A stretch of DNA of 64,000 nucleotides from Paractinoplanes pyxinae. GTDB taxonomy: Bacteria; Actinomycetota; Actinomycetes; Mycobacteriales; Micromonosporaceae. A program made the position numbers and the translations under genes. The notes beneath the pieces are model-generated. The model saw nothing but the letters and a program-made list of their open reading frames with translations. It did not search any database and was not told the DNA's origin. Shown piece after piece: positions 1-8,651 of the stretch. Location: the NCBI RefSeq assembly GCF_026626335.1, contig NZ_JAPNTZ010000001.1, positions 868,001-932,000 on the forward strand, given 5' to 3'. Positions within the stretch are counted from its first letter, which is position 1. The number at the start of each line of letters is the position of its first letter.

Positions 1-289
1 CGAGGACCCGCCGCCACGGCAGCAGCCGCGAGTCCTGGAACACCACCGACACGCTGGCCGGCACCTCGATCTCGCCGTGGCCGGCGACGTCCCGGTCGAG
101 CCCGGCCAGCGCCCGCAGCAGCGTGCTCTTACCGGTGCCGGACCGCCCGATCAGCGCCACGAACTCGCCCGGCGCGATGTCCAGATCCAGCCCGTTGAGC
201 ACGCCGCCGCTCTCGCTGAAGCTGCGGTGCAGATCCCGGACGCGCACCGCCGGTTCGGTGGCGGTCAGTCCTCGAGTGTCCGTCGCCAT
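1..289 (-). CDS. ABC transporter ATP-binding protein, 3' part outside window
   Basis: This is the N-terminal 96 residues of a nucleotide-binding subunit of the SsuB/TauB/NrtD type, which energises sulfonate, taurine or nitrate import from the cytoplasmic side. The Walker A motif GRSGTGKST lies near residues 49-57, and a Q-loop ([11 protein letters not shown]) near residue 85 has the form typical of this subfamily. The signature and Walker B motifs lie beyond the window. The chosen ATG at 289 follows GGAGGGTG. It overlaps the end of the permease gene by 25 bases, so the order is binding protein, permease, ATPase in one leftward operon. The substrate cannot be read from sequence. Confidence 0.88.
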   Translation of the reverse strand, partial: MATDTRGLTATEPAVRVRDLHRSFSESGGVLNGLDLDIAPGEFVALIGRSGTGKSTLLRALAGLDRDVAGHGEIEVPASVSVVFQDSRLLPWRRVL

Positions 290-1095
290 GCCAGCACCCT
301 CCTTCCGACCAGGCGCACGGCGCTGTCCGCGCAGTAGCCGAAGATCCCGTAGATGACCAGGCCGACCACGATGACGTCGGTCTGCCCGTACTGCTCGGCC
401 AGCGTGATCATGTGACCGATGCCGGCCGTCGCGTTGTACTGCTCGACGACGACCAGGCCCAGCAGCGACGAGGTGACCGCGAACCGCATGCCGAGCAGGA
501 AGCCGGGCAGCGCGCCCGGCAGCACGACGTGCCGCACGAACTCGCCGCGCCCGATGTCCAAGGTCTCGGCCAGTTCGGCGTACTTGCCGTCGATGCCGCG
601 CAGCCCGTTGTGCGTGTGCACATAGATCGGGACCAGGCTGATCAGCGCGATGGTCACGATCTTCATCTCCTGGCCGATGCCGAACCAGGCGATGAACAGC
701 GGGATCAGGGCCAGCGTGGGCACCGACCGCTTGATCTGGATCGGCCCGTCGATCAGCGACTCGCCGAACCGGGACAGCCCCGAGATCACGGCCAGCACGC
801 CACCGGCGGCGACCCCGAAACCGAGGCCGAGGGCCGCCCGCTGCAGCGAGGAGAGGATGTTGCCGAGCAGGTCGTGGTCGGTCCACTGCTCGCCGAACGC
901 GACCACCACGTCCCACGGCGCGGTCAGGATGGCCGGGCTGATCAGGCCGGTGGCCGAGCCGGCCGACCAGACGGCCAGCAGCAGGAGCGGGCCGATCCAG
1001 AACGCGTACGGGATGCGGCGTCCCGGTCCGAGCCGGCGGCGCACGACCCGGACGTCGGCTGTGACCGTTCGCGGACGGGCCTCGGTGACGGTCAT
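265..1095 (-). CDS. ABC transporter permease, SsuC/TauC-like
   Basis: Membrane subunit of 276 residues with about six hydrophobic segments, the usual size for BPD_transp_1 permeases of sulfonate/nitrate/taurine importers. The cytoplasmic coupling loop is recognisable around residues 175-200, where a run ending [10 protein letters not shown] matches the EAA-loop consensus that contacts the ATPase. The N-terminal 30 residues are basic and cytoplasmic. It starts with ATG overlapping the stop of the binding-protein gene by four bases and itself overlaps the ATPase gene, so the three are translationally coupled. It would form the channel as a homodimer. Family call is secure, substrate is not. Confidence 0.9.
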   Translation of the reverse strand: MTVTEARPRTVTADVRVVRRRLGPGRRIPYAFWIGPLLLLAVWSAGSATGLISPAILTAPWDVVVAFGEQWTDHDLLGNILSSLQRAALGLGFGVAAGGVLAVISGLSRFGESLIDGPIQIKRSVPTLALIPLFIAWFGIGQEMKIVTIALISLVPIYVHTHNGLRGIDGKYAELAETLDIGRGEFVRHVVLPGALPGFLLGMRFAVTSSLLGLVVVEQYNATAGIGHMITLAEQYGQTDVIVVGLVIYGIFGYCADSAVRLVGRRVLAWRRTLED

Positions 1096-2150
1096 GCCGC
1101 ATCACCGGTGACCACGTCGGCTCCCGCGGCGGCCGTCTCGACCGGCTCGAAGCGGCGGTCGACCAGCGTGCTCACGTCGAGCTTGTCGCGGTCCTGCTGC
1201 TCGGCCAGCAGATCGGCCGTCTCCTGCAGCCGCTTGAGAGCGTTGTCCCAAGTCGCCGGGATGCCCTTCCGGCCATCGACGGCCACCACGTCCTTGGCGT
1301 CTTCCGCGCTGAGCCCCTGCACGTCCTGCAGATAGGCCTTGGCGTACCCGTCGGGGTTGGCGTTCTGCCAGAGCAGGGCCTTCGCGCGCACGCCGACATA
1401 GACCTTGAGCGCGGCCGCCTTGTCCGCGTCCTGCACGGATTTGGTCAGGCAGTACAACGTCGACGCGTCGTCCCGGATCCCGGTCAGGATCGCCCCGCCG
1501 CCGGGATACTTGGTCTTGTAGATCTTGACGTTGGCCGCCCCGATCGGCGCCACGTCCACCGCCTTGCTTCCCAGAGCGGTCACGTACGAGTCACCGGTGC
1601 TGGTCAGCTCGACGAGGGTCACGTCGTCCTTGCTCAGACCCGCCTTCTGCAGCACCCGCAGCACCAGGGCACCCTGGGCCTGGCCGGCGCTGTAGGCGAT
1701 CTTCTTGCCCCGCAGATCGGCCAGCGAGCTGACGTTGACGCCCGGCGCGACGCCGAGCTGATAGATCGGGTGGTTGATCGGGTCGACGATGACCGACTGG
1801 AACACGATCTTCGTGGAGGTGCCGGTCCACGCGGCGAACAGCGAGGGGATGTCGGCCACCGCGCTGCAGTCCAGCTTGTCGCCCCGGAAGGCCTGGATGC
1901 TCTGCGGGCCGCCGCTGATGTTGGCCCACTCGACCTGAACGCCGGCGTCGGCCAGTTCTTTGTCGAGCCCGGACGCCTGCACGATGGCCTGGATGGCCGG
2001 GTCGCCGATGCGGATCTCGGTGCCGCCGGCCACCTGGTCGGGCAGGGCCGCGGTCAGCTCAAGCGGCGCCCCGGCGTCGTCGCCGCAGGCACTGAGTGCG
2101 AAAAGGGCTCCCGCCAGAGCAGCGGCGAGGAGCGGGGGTGGGGTTCTCAT
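1092..2150 (-). CDS. ABC transporter substrate-binding lipoprotein, sulfonate/nitrate type
   Basis: Extracellular binding protein of 352 residues. A hydrophobic signal ends in the lipobox LSAC near residues 18-21, so it should be a lipid-anchored protein on the outer face of the membrane. The body has the type II binding-protein pattern of the SsuA/TauA/NrtA group: a segment on insufficient data for the first lobe, then a loop [18 protein letters not shown] typical of NMT1-like folds near residues 155-172. It is the first gene of a leftward three-gene importer operon. No Shine-Dalgarno is obvious before the ATG. Ligand is unknown; aliphatic sulfonates or nitrilotriacetate-like compounds are family possibilities. 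Confidence 0.85.
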   Translation of the reverse strand: MRTPPPLLAAALAGALFALSACGDDAGAPLELTAALPDQVAGGTEIRIGDPAIQAIVQASGLDKELADAGVQVEWANISGGPQSIQAFRGDKLDCSAVADIPSLFAAWTGTSTKIVFQSVIVDPINHPIYQLGVAPGVNVSSLADLRGKKIAYSAGQAQGALVLRVLQKAGLSKDDVTLVELTSTGDSYVTALGSKAVDVAPIGAANVKIYKTKYPGGGAILTGIRDDASTLYCLTKSVQDADKAAALKVYVGVRAKALLWQNANPDGYAKAYLQDVQGLSAEDAKDVVAVDGRKGIPATWDNALKRLQETADLLAEQQDRDKLDVSTLVDRRFEPVETAAAGADVVTGDAA

Positions 2151-2153
2151 GAA

Positions 2154-2189
2154 TGCATGCTATGCAGATAGGAATTGTGGGGTAACAAT
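2154..2189 (-). promoter_or_regulatory. Putative operators upstream of the sulfonate-type ABC operon
   Basis: The 52-base gap between the ROK gene and the binding-protein gene holds two perfect inverted repeats: TGCAT-GCT-ATGCA at 2154-2166, just before the ATG, and ATTGT-GGGGTA-ACAAT at 2174-2189. Their position fits a promoter/operator. Which protein binds is unknown; the adjacent ROK regulator is the obvious candidate. Short palindromes arise by chance, so confidence is low. Confidence 0.3.
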
Positions 2190-2202
2190 GCACCGAGCTG
2201 AA

Positions 2203-3387
2203 TTAAGTACGCCCTAGTGGCGCCGCGAACACCCGGTCGAGCGCGACCGCCCCGCCCGCCACGCCGAGCACGTCCGCGCCGAAGCTGCTGGCGCGCACGG
2301 TCGCGGGCACGTCGGCGCTGCCGGAGGACCACTCCGCCGCCTCGGCTCGCAGCGTCGCCAGGCACCCGGGCAGCCGATTGGCGCCCGCCTCGGAGACGAC
2401 CAGCACCTCGGGGTCGAACAGGTCGAGCAGCAACGCGGCGGCCCGGCCGACCAGGCGAGCGCGCTCGGTGAACAGGGCGCTCGCCCCGGCGTTGCCGTTC
2501 TGCGCGGCCTCGATCAGGGCGCCCAGCTCGGGGCGGTCGATCAGGCCGGCGGCCAGCGCGCGCCGGACGAGCGTGCGCTCCGAGACGGCCGCCTGCAAAC
2601 ACCCCGTACGGCCGCAAGCGCAAGCCTCGCAATGGCCCTCGACCGGAAGGTGGGCGACCGCGCCCGCCGCCGACCGCGGGCCGTGGTGGATCTCGCCGCC
2701 GGCCGCGAACGCGACGTCGACGACGTTGCCCACGAACAGATGCACCGCACTTTCCCGCGCCCGCCCGGCCGCCGCGCCGAACAGCTGCTCGGCCCGCAGC
2801 AGCGCCCGCGAGTTGCTGTCGACCCGCGTGGGCAGGCCGGTCGACTCGGCCAGAGCCGCGCCGACCGGCACGTCACGCCAGCCGAGCAGGGGATGGTCGA
2901 CGACGGTGCCGTTCGCGGTGTCGACCCAGCCGCCGGTGGCCACGCCGAGCCCCAGGATCCGCCGCCGTTTACGACGCAACGCGGCGATGCGGGCGGTGAG
3001 CGCGGCCAGCACCGCATCCGGGTCGCGGGCGCCGTGCGGGTCGCGGTGCTGAGCGAGAATCTGGCCGCGCAGGTCGAGCAGGGCGACAGTGGTGTGCGGG
3101 ACGGCGATGTGCGCGCCGATCACAGCGACCCGGTCCGGCTCGAGGTCGAGCGGCACGTGCGGGCGGCCGATGCCGGGCGGTCCGGCCGCCTCGGGCACCT
3201 CGCGGACCAGGCCGCGGTCGAGCAGCGAGGTCACCACGCCGCTGACCGAGGCGGCGGAGAGCTGTGTGGCCCGCGCGACCGTGCTGCGGGCGATCGGGCC
3301 GTGGTCGAGGACGGCGCGCAGCACCACTCCGGCCGAGTCGCGCGATCGCCGCGGACCGGCCGGCGGCAGATCGCCACGCCGGGTCAT
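2203..3387 (-). CDS. ROK family transcriptional regulator
   Basis: A protein of 394 residues with an N-terminal winged helix (about residues 20-75; the segment STVARATQLSAASVSGVV is the HTH) followed by a ROK sugar-kinase-like fold. The ROK zinc motif is present as HCEACACGRTGC near residues 252-263. The kinase catalytic Asp expected in the xND motif is replaced (DSNSRA near residue 190), so this should be a regulator of the NagC/Mlc/XylR type and not a sugar kinase. Such proteins sense a sugar or sugar phosphate. It lies just upstream of the sulfonate-type ABC operon on the same strand and about 1.2 kb from the sugar operon; it could control either. Confidence 0.88.
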   Translation of the reverse strand: MTRRGDLPPAGPRRSRDSAGVVLRAVLDHGPIARSTVARATQLSAASVSGVVTSLLDRGLVREVPEAAGPPGIGRPHVPLDLEPDRVAVIGAHIAVPHTTVALLDLRGQILAQHRDPHGARDPDAVLAALTARIAALRRKRRRILGLGVATGGWVDTANGTVVDHPLLGWRDVPVGAALAESTGLPTRVDSNSRALLRAEQLFGAAAGRARESAVHLFVGNVVDVAFAAGGEIHHGPRSAAGAVAHLPVEGHCEACACGRTGCLQAAVSERTLVRRALAAGLIDRPELGALIEAAQNGNAGASALFTERARLVGRAAALLLDLFDPEVLVVSEAGANRLPGCLATLRAEAAEWSSGSADVPATVRASSFGADVLGVAGGAVALDRVFAAPLGRT

Positions 3388-3450
3388 GCTGGGAGGCTAC
3401 GGCCCGATCGGCGCGAAGCCGTAGCGAAGTAATTGGTCGGTAACAGGCCC

Positions 3451-4272
3451 TTATCGGGCGCTGGTGGGCGTGATGAGCTCGACCCCGCTGGCCTCGAGGG
3501 CGTCACGCAGCTCGCGGGCCGGCATGGCGTCGGTGATCAGGTAGTCGGCGCTGCCCAGCTCGGAGACCTGGGCGAACAGGCGGCGGTCGAACTTCGACGA
3601 GTCGGCCAGGATGGCCACCCGGGCCGCCCGCGAGATCATCTCTTGCATCATGGCCGCCTCGGCCAGGTTGCTCGTCGTGTAGCCGGCGTCGGCCGCGATC
3701 GCGCCCACGCCGATCAGGGCCAGGTCGCAGCTGATGTCGAGCTCGGTGCCGCCGTTGGCCCGGAAACTGACCGGCCCTATGGTGGCCAGGGTCAGCGACC
3801 GTACGGCGCCCCCGAACACATAGATGTCGCGCACCGCCGAGGTCGGCAGGGCGGCCGGGACCAGCAGGTTGTTGGTGGCCACGGTGAGGTCGCGGTGCTG
3901 GCCGAGCTGGCGGGCCAGGGCCAGCGTCGTCGTGCCGCCGTTGATCATGATCGTGGAGCCGTCCTCGACCAGCGAGGCGGCCAGCGCCGCGATCTTCTCC
4001 TTCTCCTGCTCCTGGATCGAGAGGCGCTGGTCGACGGCTCGGTCGGTGCGGGTGATCGTCGAACGGCTGACCGCCCCGCCGTACGTGCGGACGAGAACCC
4101 CGTCCGCGCTGAGCTGGTCGAGGTCGCGCCGCACGGTGTCGATCGAGACCCCGAAACGCTCGGCCAGCGCGCTGACCGTGACCTGCCCGGCCTCGGTCAC
4201 GTACGCGGCCAGCTGGGCTTTGCGGCCCGCCGGCAGGTGACGTTGCCGCTCGTCTCTGTCGACGTTCACCAC
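3451..4272 (-). CDS. DeoR/GlpR family transcriptional regulator
   Basis: A DeoR-type repressor of 273 residues from the GTG at 4272, which follows GAGGGGGG; a longer reading frame exists upstream but lacks homology to the family start. The N-terminal HTH has the signature VSALAERFGVSIDTVRRDL near residues 27-45. The C-terminal DeoRC sensor domain has the phosphosugar-binding pattern INGGTTT near residue 110 and ADSSKFD near residue 223. DeoR proteins usually release DNA on binding a phosphorylated sugar. It is divergent from the sugar operon starting at 4561, whose intergenic region carries palindromes, so it is the likely local repressor, sensing an intermediate of that pathway. Confidence 0.9.
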   Translation of the reverse strand: MVNVDRDERQRHLPAGRKAQLAAYVTEAGQVTVSALAERFGVSIDTVRRDLDQLSADGVLVRTYGGAVSRSTITRTDRAVDQRLSIQEQEKEKIAALAASLVEDGSTIMINGGTTTLALARQLGQHRDLTVATNNLLVPAALPTSAVRDIYVFGGAVRSLTLATIGPVSFRANGGTELDISCDLALIGVGAIAADAGYTTSNLAEAAMMQEMISRAARVAILADSSKFDRRLFAQVSELGSADYLITDAMPARELRDALEASGVELITPTSAR

Positions 4273-4441
4273 TGCGTCCCCCCTCGTTGTGTGCGGCAGT
4301 ATGCCACACCTGTGCAGCTCCTTGCTTAGAGTGGCGAAGAGCCGCATAGTTGGGCAACTGCCCGATCGGATGGCCTTGACCAGCACTTCTCCAAGGTGGA
4401 CGGCGCCGGCGGGCCGAGGCAAGTGTGCACCCTCCCGCAGT

Positions 4442-4510
4442 ATCTTGCCGAACTTCGCAAGATTCTGCGGTTCTTGCTCTTGTTAACTCGCGTAACACGT
4501 TGCTAACGTG
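4442..4510 (+). promoter_or_regulatory. Palindromes in the DeoR / sugar operon intergenic region
   Basis: The 288-base divergent region between the DeoR gene and the sugar operon contains ATCTTGC-CGAACTTC-GCAAGAT at 4442-4463 (7-bp arms) and CACGTT-GCT-AACGTG at 4496-4510 (6-bp arms), with a further GTTA...TAAC pair at 4482-4496. Perfect arms this close to the operon start are good candidate repressor sites. I infer, but cannot show, that the DeoR protein binds one or both. The rest of the gap, 4273-4441, shows nothing clear. Confidence 0.45.
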
Positions 4511-4560
4511 ACGACAATCTCGCAGAGAACAGAGGAACCTCTCTATAGAAGGAGTCCGCG

Positions 4561-5847
4561 ATGGCGGCACGTTCCACCCGGTTGAGGCGATTCACAGCAA
4601 TAGCGGCGGCGGTCGGTTTGACTGCGGTCATGGGAGCCTGCGGGGGCGGCTCGGACGAGGCGAGCTCGGACGGAACGGTGACGCTGGAGTTCGCCCAGTG
4701 GTGGGCGCCCGAGCTGCCGTCCGGGTCGTTCGACAAGATCATCAACGACTTCCAGACGGCCAACCCGACCATCAAGGTCAAGCTGCTCAGCGCGCCCTAC
4801 GCGTCGACCAAGCAGCAGCTGGTCACCGGGGCTGCCTCGAAGACGCTGCCCGACGTGGTCGGCCTCGACGGCGCCTGGGTCAACGACTTCGCCAAGCAGG
4901 GCGCCATCGCCGACATGTCCAAGCTGATGACCGACGCCGGCTACGACGCCTCCCAGCTGGCCAGCCAGGTGCAGGTCGAGGGCAAGACCTACATGGTCCC
5001 GGTCGTCAACTTCGTCTACCCGCTGTTCGTCAACCAGGACCTGCTCACCAAGGCCGGCGTCAGCAAGGTGCCGAGCACCCGCACCGAGTTCGCCGACGCG
5101 GCCAAGAAGATCAGCGCCACCGGCGGCAACGTCAAGGGCTGGGCGCTCCCGCTCGACACCGCCGTCCCCAACGGCATCCAGAACGACGTCATGTCGTGGC
5201 TGTGGGCCTCCGGCGGCAGCATGCTGGCCGACGGCAAGCCGGCCCTGCAGACCCCGCAGGTCAAGAGCGTCGTCGAGTACGTGAAGAGCCTGAACGACGC
5301 CGGCGTCATCGCGCCCGGCTCGCTCACCATGAAAGAGCAGGACAAGGTCGAGAAGTTCACCACCGGCCAGGTCGGCATGGTGGTCGACTCGCTCGCCCAC
5401 ATCAACCTGGTCAAGAAGAACAACCCCGACCTCAAGTTCACCGTCGCGCCCATCCCGGCCGAGGACGGCTACACCGGCAAGCGCGGCATCCCGTACGCGT
5501 CCTGGGGCATCGGCGTCGCCAACTCCTCGGAGCACAAGGCCGAGGCGTTCAAGCTCGTCCAGTTCCTGATGGACGCCAAGGCCAACGCCGAACTGGCCAC
5601 GCTGGCCAACGGCTTCCCCGGCAACAAGACCGCGAAGCCCGACTTCACCGACAGCGACCCGCTGTTCAAGCAGGCCTTCGACATCTACTCCGAGGGCACC
5701 CCGGCCAACGAGTTCGTCGGCCTGCCCAAGTCGGAAGACCTCATGCGCAGCTTCGACGAGCAGCTCCAGCTGGTGCTGACCGGCAAGGGCTCGGTCGACG
5801 ACGCCCTCGCCAAGTCCCAGGAGAACTGGTCCTCGGTTATCGAATAG
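4561..5847 (+). CDS. Sugar ABC transporter substrate-binding lipoprotein
   Basis: Family 1 extracellular solute-binding protein of 428 residues. The signal peptide has an N-terminal arginine stretch and a lipobox VMGAC ending near residue 26, so it is a lipoprotein. The mature part shows the family-1 pattern with FAQWWAPE near residue 50 and LPDVVGLDGAWV near residue 100, as in UgpB/MalE-like proteins. The ATG is preceded by AAGGAG at good spacing. It leads a six-gene rightward operon with two permeases and three sugar-metabolic enzymes. No ATPase gene is present, as is usual where a shared MsiK-type ATPase serves several importers. The sugar is unknown. Confidence 0.9.
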   Translation: MAARSTRLRRFTAIAAAVGLTAVMGACGGGSDEASSDGTVTLEFAQWWAPELPSGSFDKIINDFQTANPTIKVKLLSAPYASTKQQLVTGAASKTLPDVVGLDGAWVNDFAKQGAIADMSKLMTDAGYDASQLASQVQVEGKTYMVPVVNFVYPLFVNQDLLTKAGVSKVPSTRTEFADAAKKISATGGNVKGWALPLDTAVPNGIQNDVMSWLWASGGSMLADGKPALQTPQVKSVVEYVKSLNDAGVIAPGSLTMKEQDKVEKFTTGQVGMVVDSLAHINLVKKNNPDLKFTVAPIPAEDGYTGKRGIPYASWGIGVANSSEHKAEAFKLVQFLMDAKANAELATLANGFPGNKTAKPDFTDSDPLFKQAFDIYSEGTPANEFVGLPKSEDLMRSFDEQLQLVLTGKGSVDDALAKSQENWSSVIE

Positions 5848-5854
5848 GCCGCCC

Positions 5855-5887
5855 GGGCGCCGTGCCGGCCTGACCGGCGCGGCGCCC
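5855..5887 (+). terminator. Intra-operon hairpin after the binding-protein gene
   Basis: A GC-rich inverted repeat with 14-bp arms (one G-U pair) and a CCTGA loop lies between the binding-protein stop and the first permease. There is no T-run, so it is better read as an RNA stabiliser or partial terminator that lets the binding protein be made in excess over the membrane subunits, a common arrangement in sugar ABC operons. Confidence 0.6.
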
Positions 5888-5903
5888 GACCAAGGAGACT
5901 GCA

Positions 5904-6857
5904 ATGACAACCGCGCCCGCGGACCCCATCATCAAGCAGGACCGCGTACCGCCGTCCGAGCCGCCCGCCCCCGCGGCGAAGCGCTCCACGGTGGCCCGGC
6001 GCCTGATCCCGTTCGGCTATCTGTCCCCGACGATCGTGCTGATCGCGCTCCTGATGATCGTCCCGATCGTCATGGTGATCAGCTACTCGTTCCGGGACAA
6101 CGTGATCGTCCAGGAGAACTCGGTCTTCGCCGGCCTGGCCAACTACACCGAGGTCTTGACCGACCCCGACTTCCTGGCCGCCATCAAGAACACCGGCATC
6201 TTCATCACCGTCAGCATGGTGGCCCACCTGCTGCTCGGCCTGGGCTTCGCGATGATGCTGAACAGCCCCCTGCTGGGCAACGTCACCAAGAGCCTGTTCC
6301 GGGTCGTCTACGTGCTGCCGTGGCTGTTCACCATCGCCGTGATCGCCGTCATCTGGCGGCTGCTGCTCGACCCGTCCGGCGTGGTCAACTACGTGCTGAA
6401 CGCGCTGGGCCTGATCGACCAGGGGGTGGACTGGCTCGGCAGCCCCAGCACGGCGCTGTGGGTCGTCACGTTCGCCAACATCTGGTCCGGCTACCCGTTC
6501 TTCATGATCAGCCTGCTGGCCGGCTTGCAGGGCATCCCCGGCGAGCTGTACGAGGCGGCCTCGGTCGACGGGGCCAGCCCGTGGCGCAAGTTCGTCCACG
6601 TGACCCTGCCCCAGCTGCGCCCGGTGATCATCAGCATGGCCGTGCTCGACCTGATCTGGACGTCCCAGCAGTTCGCCCTCATCTGGATGATGACCGGCGG
6701 CGGGCCGCTGAACTCCACCGAGATGCTCAGCACCTTCACCTACAAGCTGGCCTTCAGCGAGTACGAGTTCGCGACCGCCTCGGCCAGCGCCGTGATCGTG
6801 CTGCTGCTGACGATGATCCTGGCCTTCTTCTACGTCCGTCAGCAAAGGGAGCGGTGA
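5904..6857 (+). CDS. Sugar ABC transporter permease, MalF/UgpA type
   Basis: Permease of 317 residues with a proline-rich cytoplasmic N-terminus (about 30 residues) and six predicted membrane segments, starting with FGYLSPTIVLIALLMIVPIV near residue 35. The EAA coupling loop is clear near residues 215-240 (YEAASVDGASPWRKF, then VTLPQLRP). It pairs with the next permease to form the membrane channel for the sugar bound by the upstream lipoprotein. AAGGAG precedes the ATG. The downstream permease begins one base after this stop codon. Confidence 0.93.
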   Translation: MTTAPADPIIKQDRVPPSEPPAPAAKRSTVARRLIPFGYLSPTIVLIALLMIVPIVMVISYSFRDNVIVQENSVFAGLANYTEVLTDPDFLAAIKNTGIFITVSMVAHLLLGLGFAMMLNSPLLGNVTKSLFRVVYVLPWLFTIAVIAVIWRLLLDPSGVVNYVLNALGLIDQGVDWLGSPSTALWVVTFANIWSGYPFFMISLLAGLQGIPGELYEAASVDGASPWRKFVHVTLPQLRPVIISMAVLDLIWTSQQFALIWMMTGGGPLNSTEMLSTFTYKLAFSEYEFATASASAVIVLLLTMILAFFYVRQQRER

Positions 6858-6858
6858 C

Positions 6859-7734
6859 ATGGCGACAGTGATGCCCGACAAGGCCGCGCCCGGCATGACC
6901 CCGCGTACGCGCCGCATCCTGATGAAGACCGCGCTGTTCCTCGGCCTGGCCCTCGGCGCGATCTTCGCCGGCGCCCCGGTGCTGTGGATGCTCTCGACCT
7001 CGTTCAAGAGCAACGGCGAGGTGTTCGAGAACCCGCCCAAGCTGATCACCGAGAACTTCTCGCTCGACGCCTACACGGCCATCCTGACCAACGGCGCGCA
7101 GCTGCGGTTCTTCCTGAACAGCTACATCGTGGCCATCGCGGTGACGGTGCTGACCCTGCTGGTGGCTCTGCTGGCCGCCTACGCGTTCAGCCGGTTCACC
7201 TTCCCGTTCTCGAAGACCATCAACGCCGTGATCGTCAGCGTCCAGGCGGTGCCGCCGATCACGCTGGTGATTCCCTACTTCGGTCTCGTGGTGGGGCTGG
7301 GCCTCTACAACACGTACCCGGGCCTGATCCTGACCCACATGGTCTTCACCCTGCCCTACGCGATCATCATGCTGACCGCGTACTTCAACACCCTGCCCAA
7401 AGAGCTGGACGAATCCGTCAAGGTCGACGGAGGAAGCAGCTGGACGGCGCTGTGGCGGATCCTCGTGCCCATCTCGGTGCCCGGCATGATCGCGGTCGGG
7501 GTCTACACGTTCATGATCTCGTGGAACGAGTACCTGTTCGCGCTCTCGCTGACCCGCACCGACGACATGCGGACGGTCCCGATCGGCATCCAGCTGCTCA
7601 TGGGCCAGCACTCCTACGAGTGGAACCAGATGATGGCGATGAGCATCCTCGGGTCCATCCCGGTCCTCATCCTCTTCCTGGTCTTCCAGCGGCGCTTCAT
7701 CGGAGGCCTCACCTCCGGCGCCGTCAAAGCCTGA
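6859..7734 (+). CDS. Sugar ABC transporter permease, MalG/UgpE type
   Basis: Permease of 291 residues with six hydrophobic segments and the EAA loop near residues 188-210 (ELDESVKVDGGSSWTALW, then ILVPISVPG), matching the MalG/LacG/UgpE group. AAAGGGAGCGG precedes the ATG. It is the partner subunit of the preceding permease. The ATPase that should dock on both EAA loops is not encoded here; a multi-use MsiK-like ATPase elsewhere in the genome is the likely answer. Confidence 0.93.
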   Translation: MATVMPDKAAPGMTPRTRRILMKTALFLGLALGAIFAGAPVLWMLSTSFKSNGEVFENPPKLITENFSLDAYTAILTNGAQLRFFLNSYIVAIAVTVLTLLVALLAAYAFSRFTFPFSKTINAVIVSVQAVPPITLVIPYFGLVVGLGLYNTYPGLILTHMVFTLPYAIIMLTAYFNTLPKELDESVKVDGGSSWTALWRILVPISVPGMIAVGVYTFMISWNEYLFALSLTRTDDMRTVPIGIQLLMGQHSYEWNQMMAMSILGSIPVLILFLVFQRRFIGGLTSGAVKA

Positions 7735-7786
7735 ATCACCCCCTGTTTATTGCGGAGATCCCGCAACCAAGAAGGAGAAACCCGTA

Positions 7787-8650
7787 ATGCTGGTAACCGG
7801 AAAGCGGATCCTCGACGTCGCGAACGAGCACAGCTTCGCCGTGCCCGCCTTCAACATCAGCGACTGGGCGATGCTCAAGGGCATCGTGGAGATCAGCGAG
7901 GAGACCAACGCCCCCCTCATCGTGGCCATCCACCCCGACGAGGTGGCCCACATCGGCCGCGAGATGATCGCCGGCATCATCGCCCGGGCCCACACCGCGC
8001 GGGTGCCCGTCGCGATCCACTGGGACCACGGCGCCACCTACGAGCAGGCCCTCACGGCCGCCCAGTTCGGCTTCACCTCGGTGATGATCGACGCCTCGAT
8101 GAAGCCGTTCGACGAGAACCTGGCCATCACGCGCAAGGTCACGGAGTCGGCCCACGTGCTCGGCATCTCGGTCGAGGGTGAGCTCGGCACGATCGGTGGC
8201 AATGACACGTACGCCGAAGGTGGCTCGGACACGATCATCTACACCGACCCCGACGACGCCGTCACCTACGTCGAGCAGACCGGCGTGGACAGCCTCGCCA
8301 TCGCCATCGGCACCTTCCACGGCATGTACCCGGCCAACATGAAGCCCGAACTCAAGCTCGACCTGCTCAAGGAGATCAAGGGCCGGGTCGGCATCCCGCT
8401 GGTGCTGCACGGCGGCTCCGGCAACCCGGACGACGAGATCCGCGAGGCCGCCCGCATCGGCATCAACAAAATCAACATCTCGACCGACATCAAGGTCGCC
8501 TACCACAACAAGATGCGCGAGGTTCTCGGCAACGACCCCAAGACCCGCGAGCCCAACGCGATCCAGCCGGCCTGCATCGAGGCCATGAACGTGGTCGCCG
8601 CCCAGAAGATCGAGCTGTTCGGCGCCGCCGGCAAGGCCTCGCTGTACTGA
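7787..8650 (+). CDS. Class II fructose/tagatose-bisphosphate aldolase
   Basis: Zinc-dependent ketose-bisphosphate aldolase of 287 residues. Visible class II features are the catalytic Asp-His pair in HWDHG (Asp80, zinc His81), EGELGTIGG near residue 130, the zinc ligand His178 in GTFHGMY, His208 in LHGGSG, and the phosphate-binding INKINISTDI near residue 226. It should cleave fructose 1,6-bisphosphate, tagatose 1,6-bisphosphate or a related ketose phosphate to triose phosphates in the cytoplasm. Sequence style (GatY/KbaY/FbaA-like) does not settle the epimer. A small hairpin (TTGCGG/CCGCAA at 7750-7766) and GAAGGAG lie before the ATG. The kinase gene follows by one base, so the two enzymes should be made together. 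Confidence 0.9.
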   Translation: MLVTGKRILDVANEHSFAVPAFNISDWAMLKGIVEISEETNAPLIVAIHPDEVAHIGREMIAGIIARAHTARVPVAIHWDHGATYEQALTAAQFGFTSVMIDASMKPFDENLAITRKVTESAHVLGISVEGELGTIGGNDTYAEGGSDTIIYTDPDDAVTYVEQTGVDSLAIAIGTFHGMYPANMKPELKLDLLKEIKGRVGIPLVLHGGSGNPDDEIREAARIGINKINISTDIKVAYHNKMREVLGNDPKTREPNAIQPACIEAMNVVAAQKIELFGAAGKASLY

Positions 8651-8651
8651 C

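Noticed and set aside
2203-3387. Calling the ROK gene a glucokinase
   Set aside because: It has an N-terminal HTH and lacks the catalytic Asp, so the regulator call is better.
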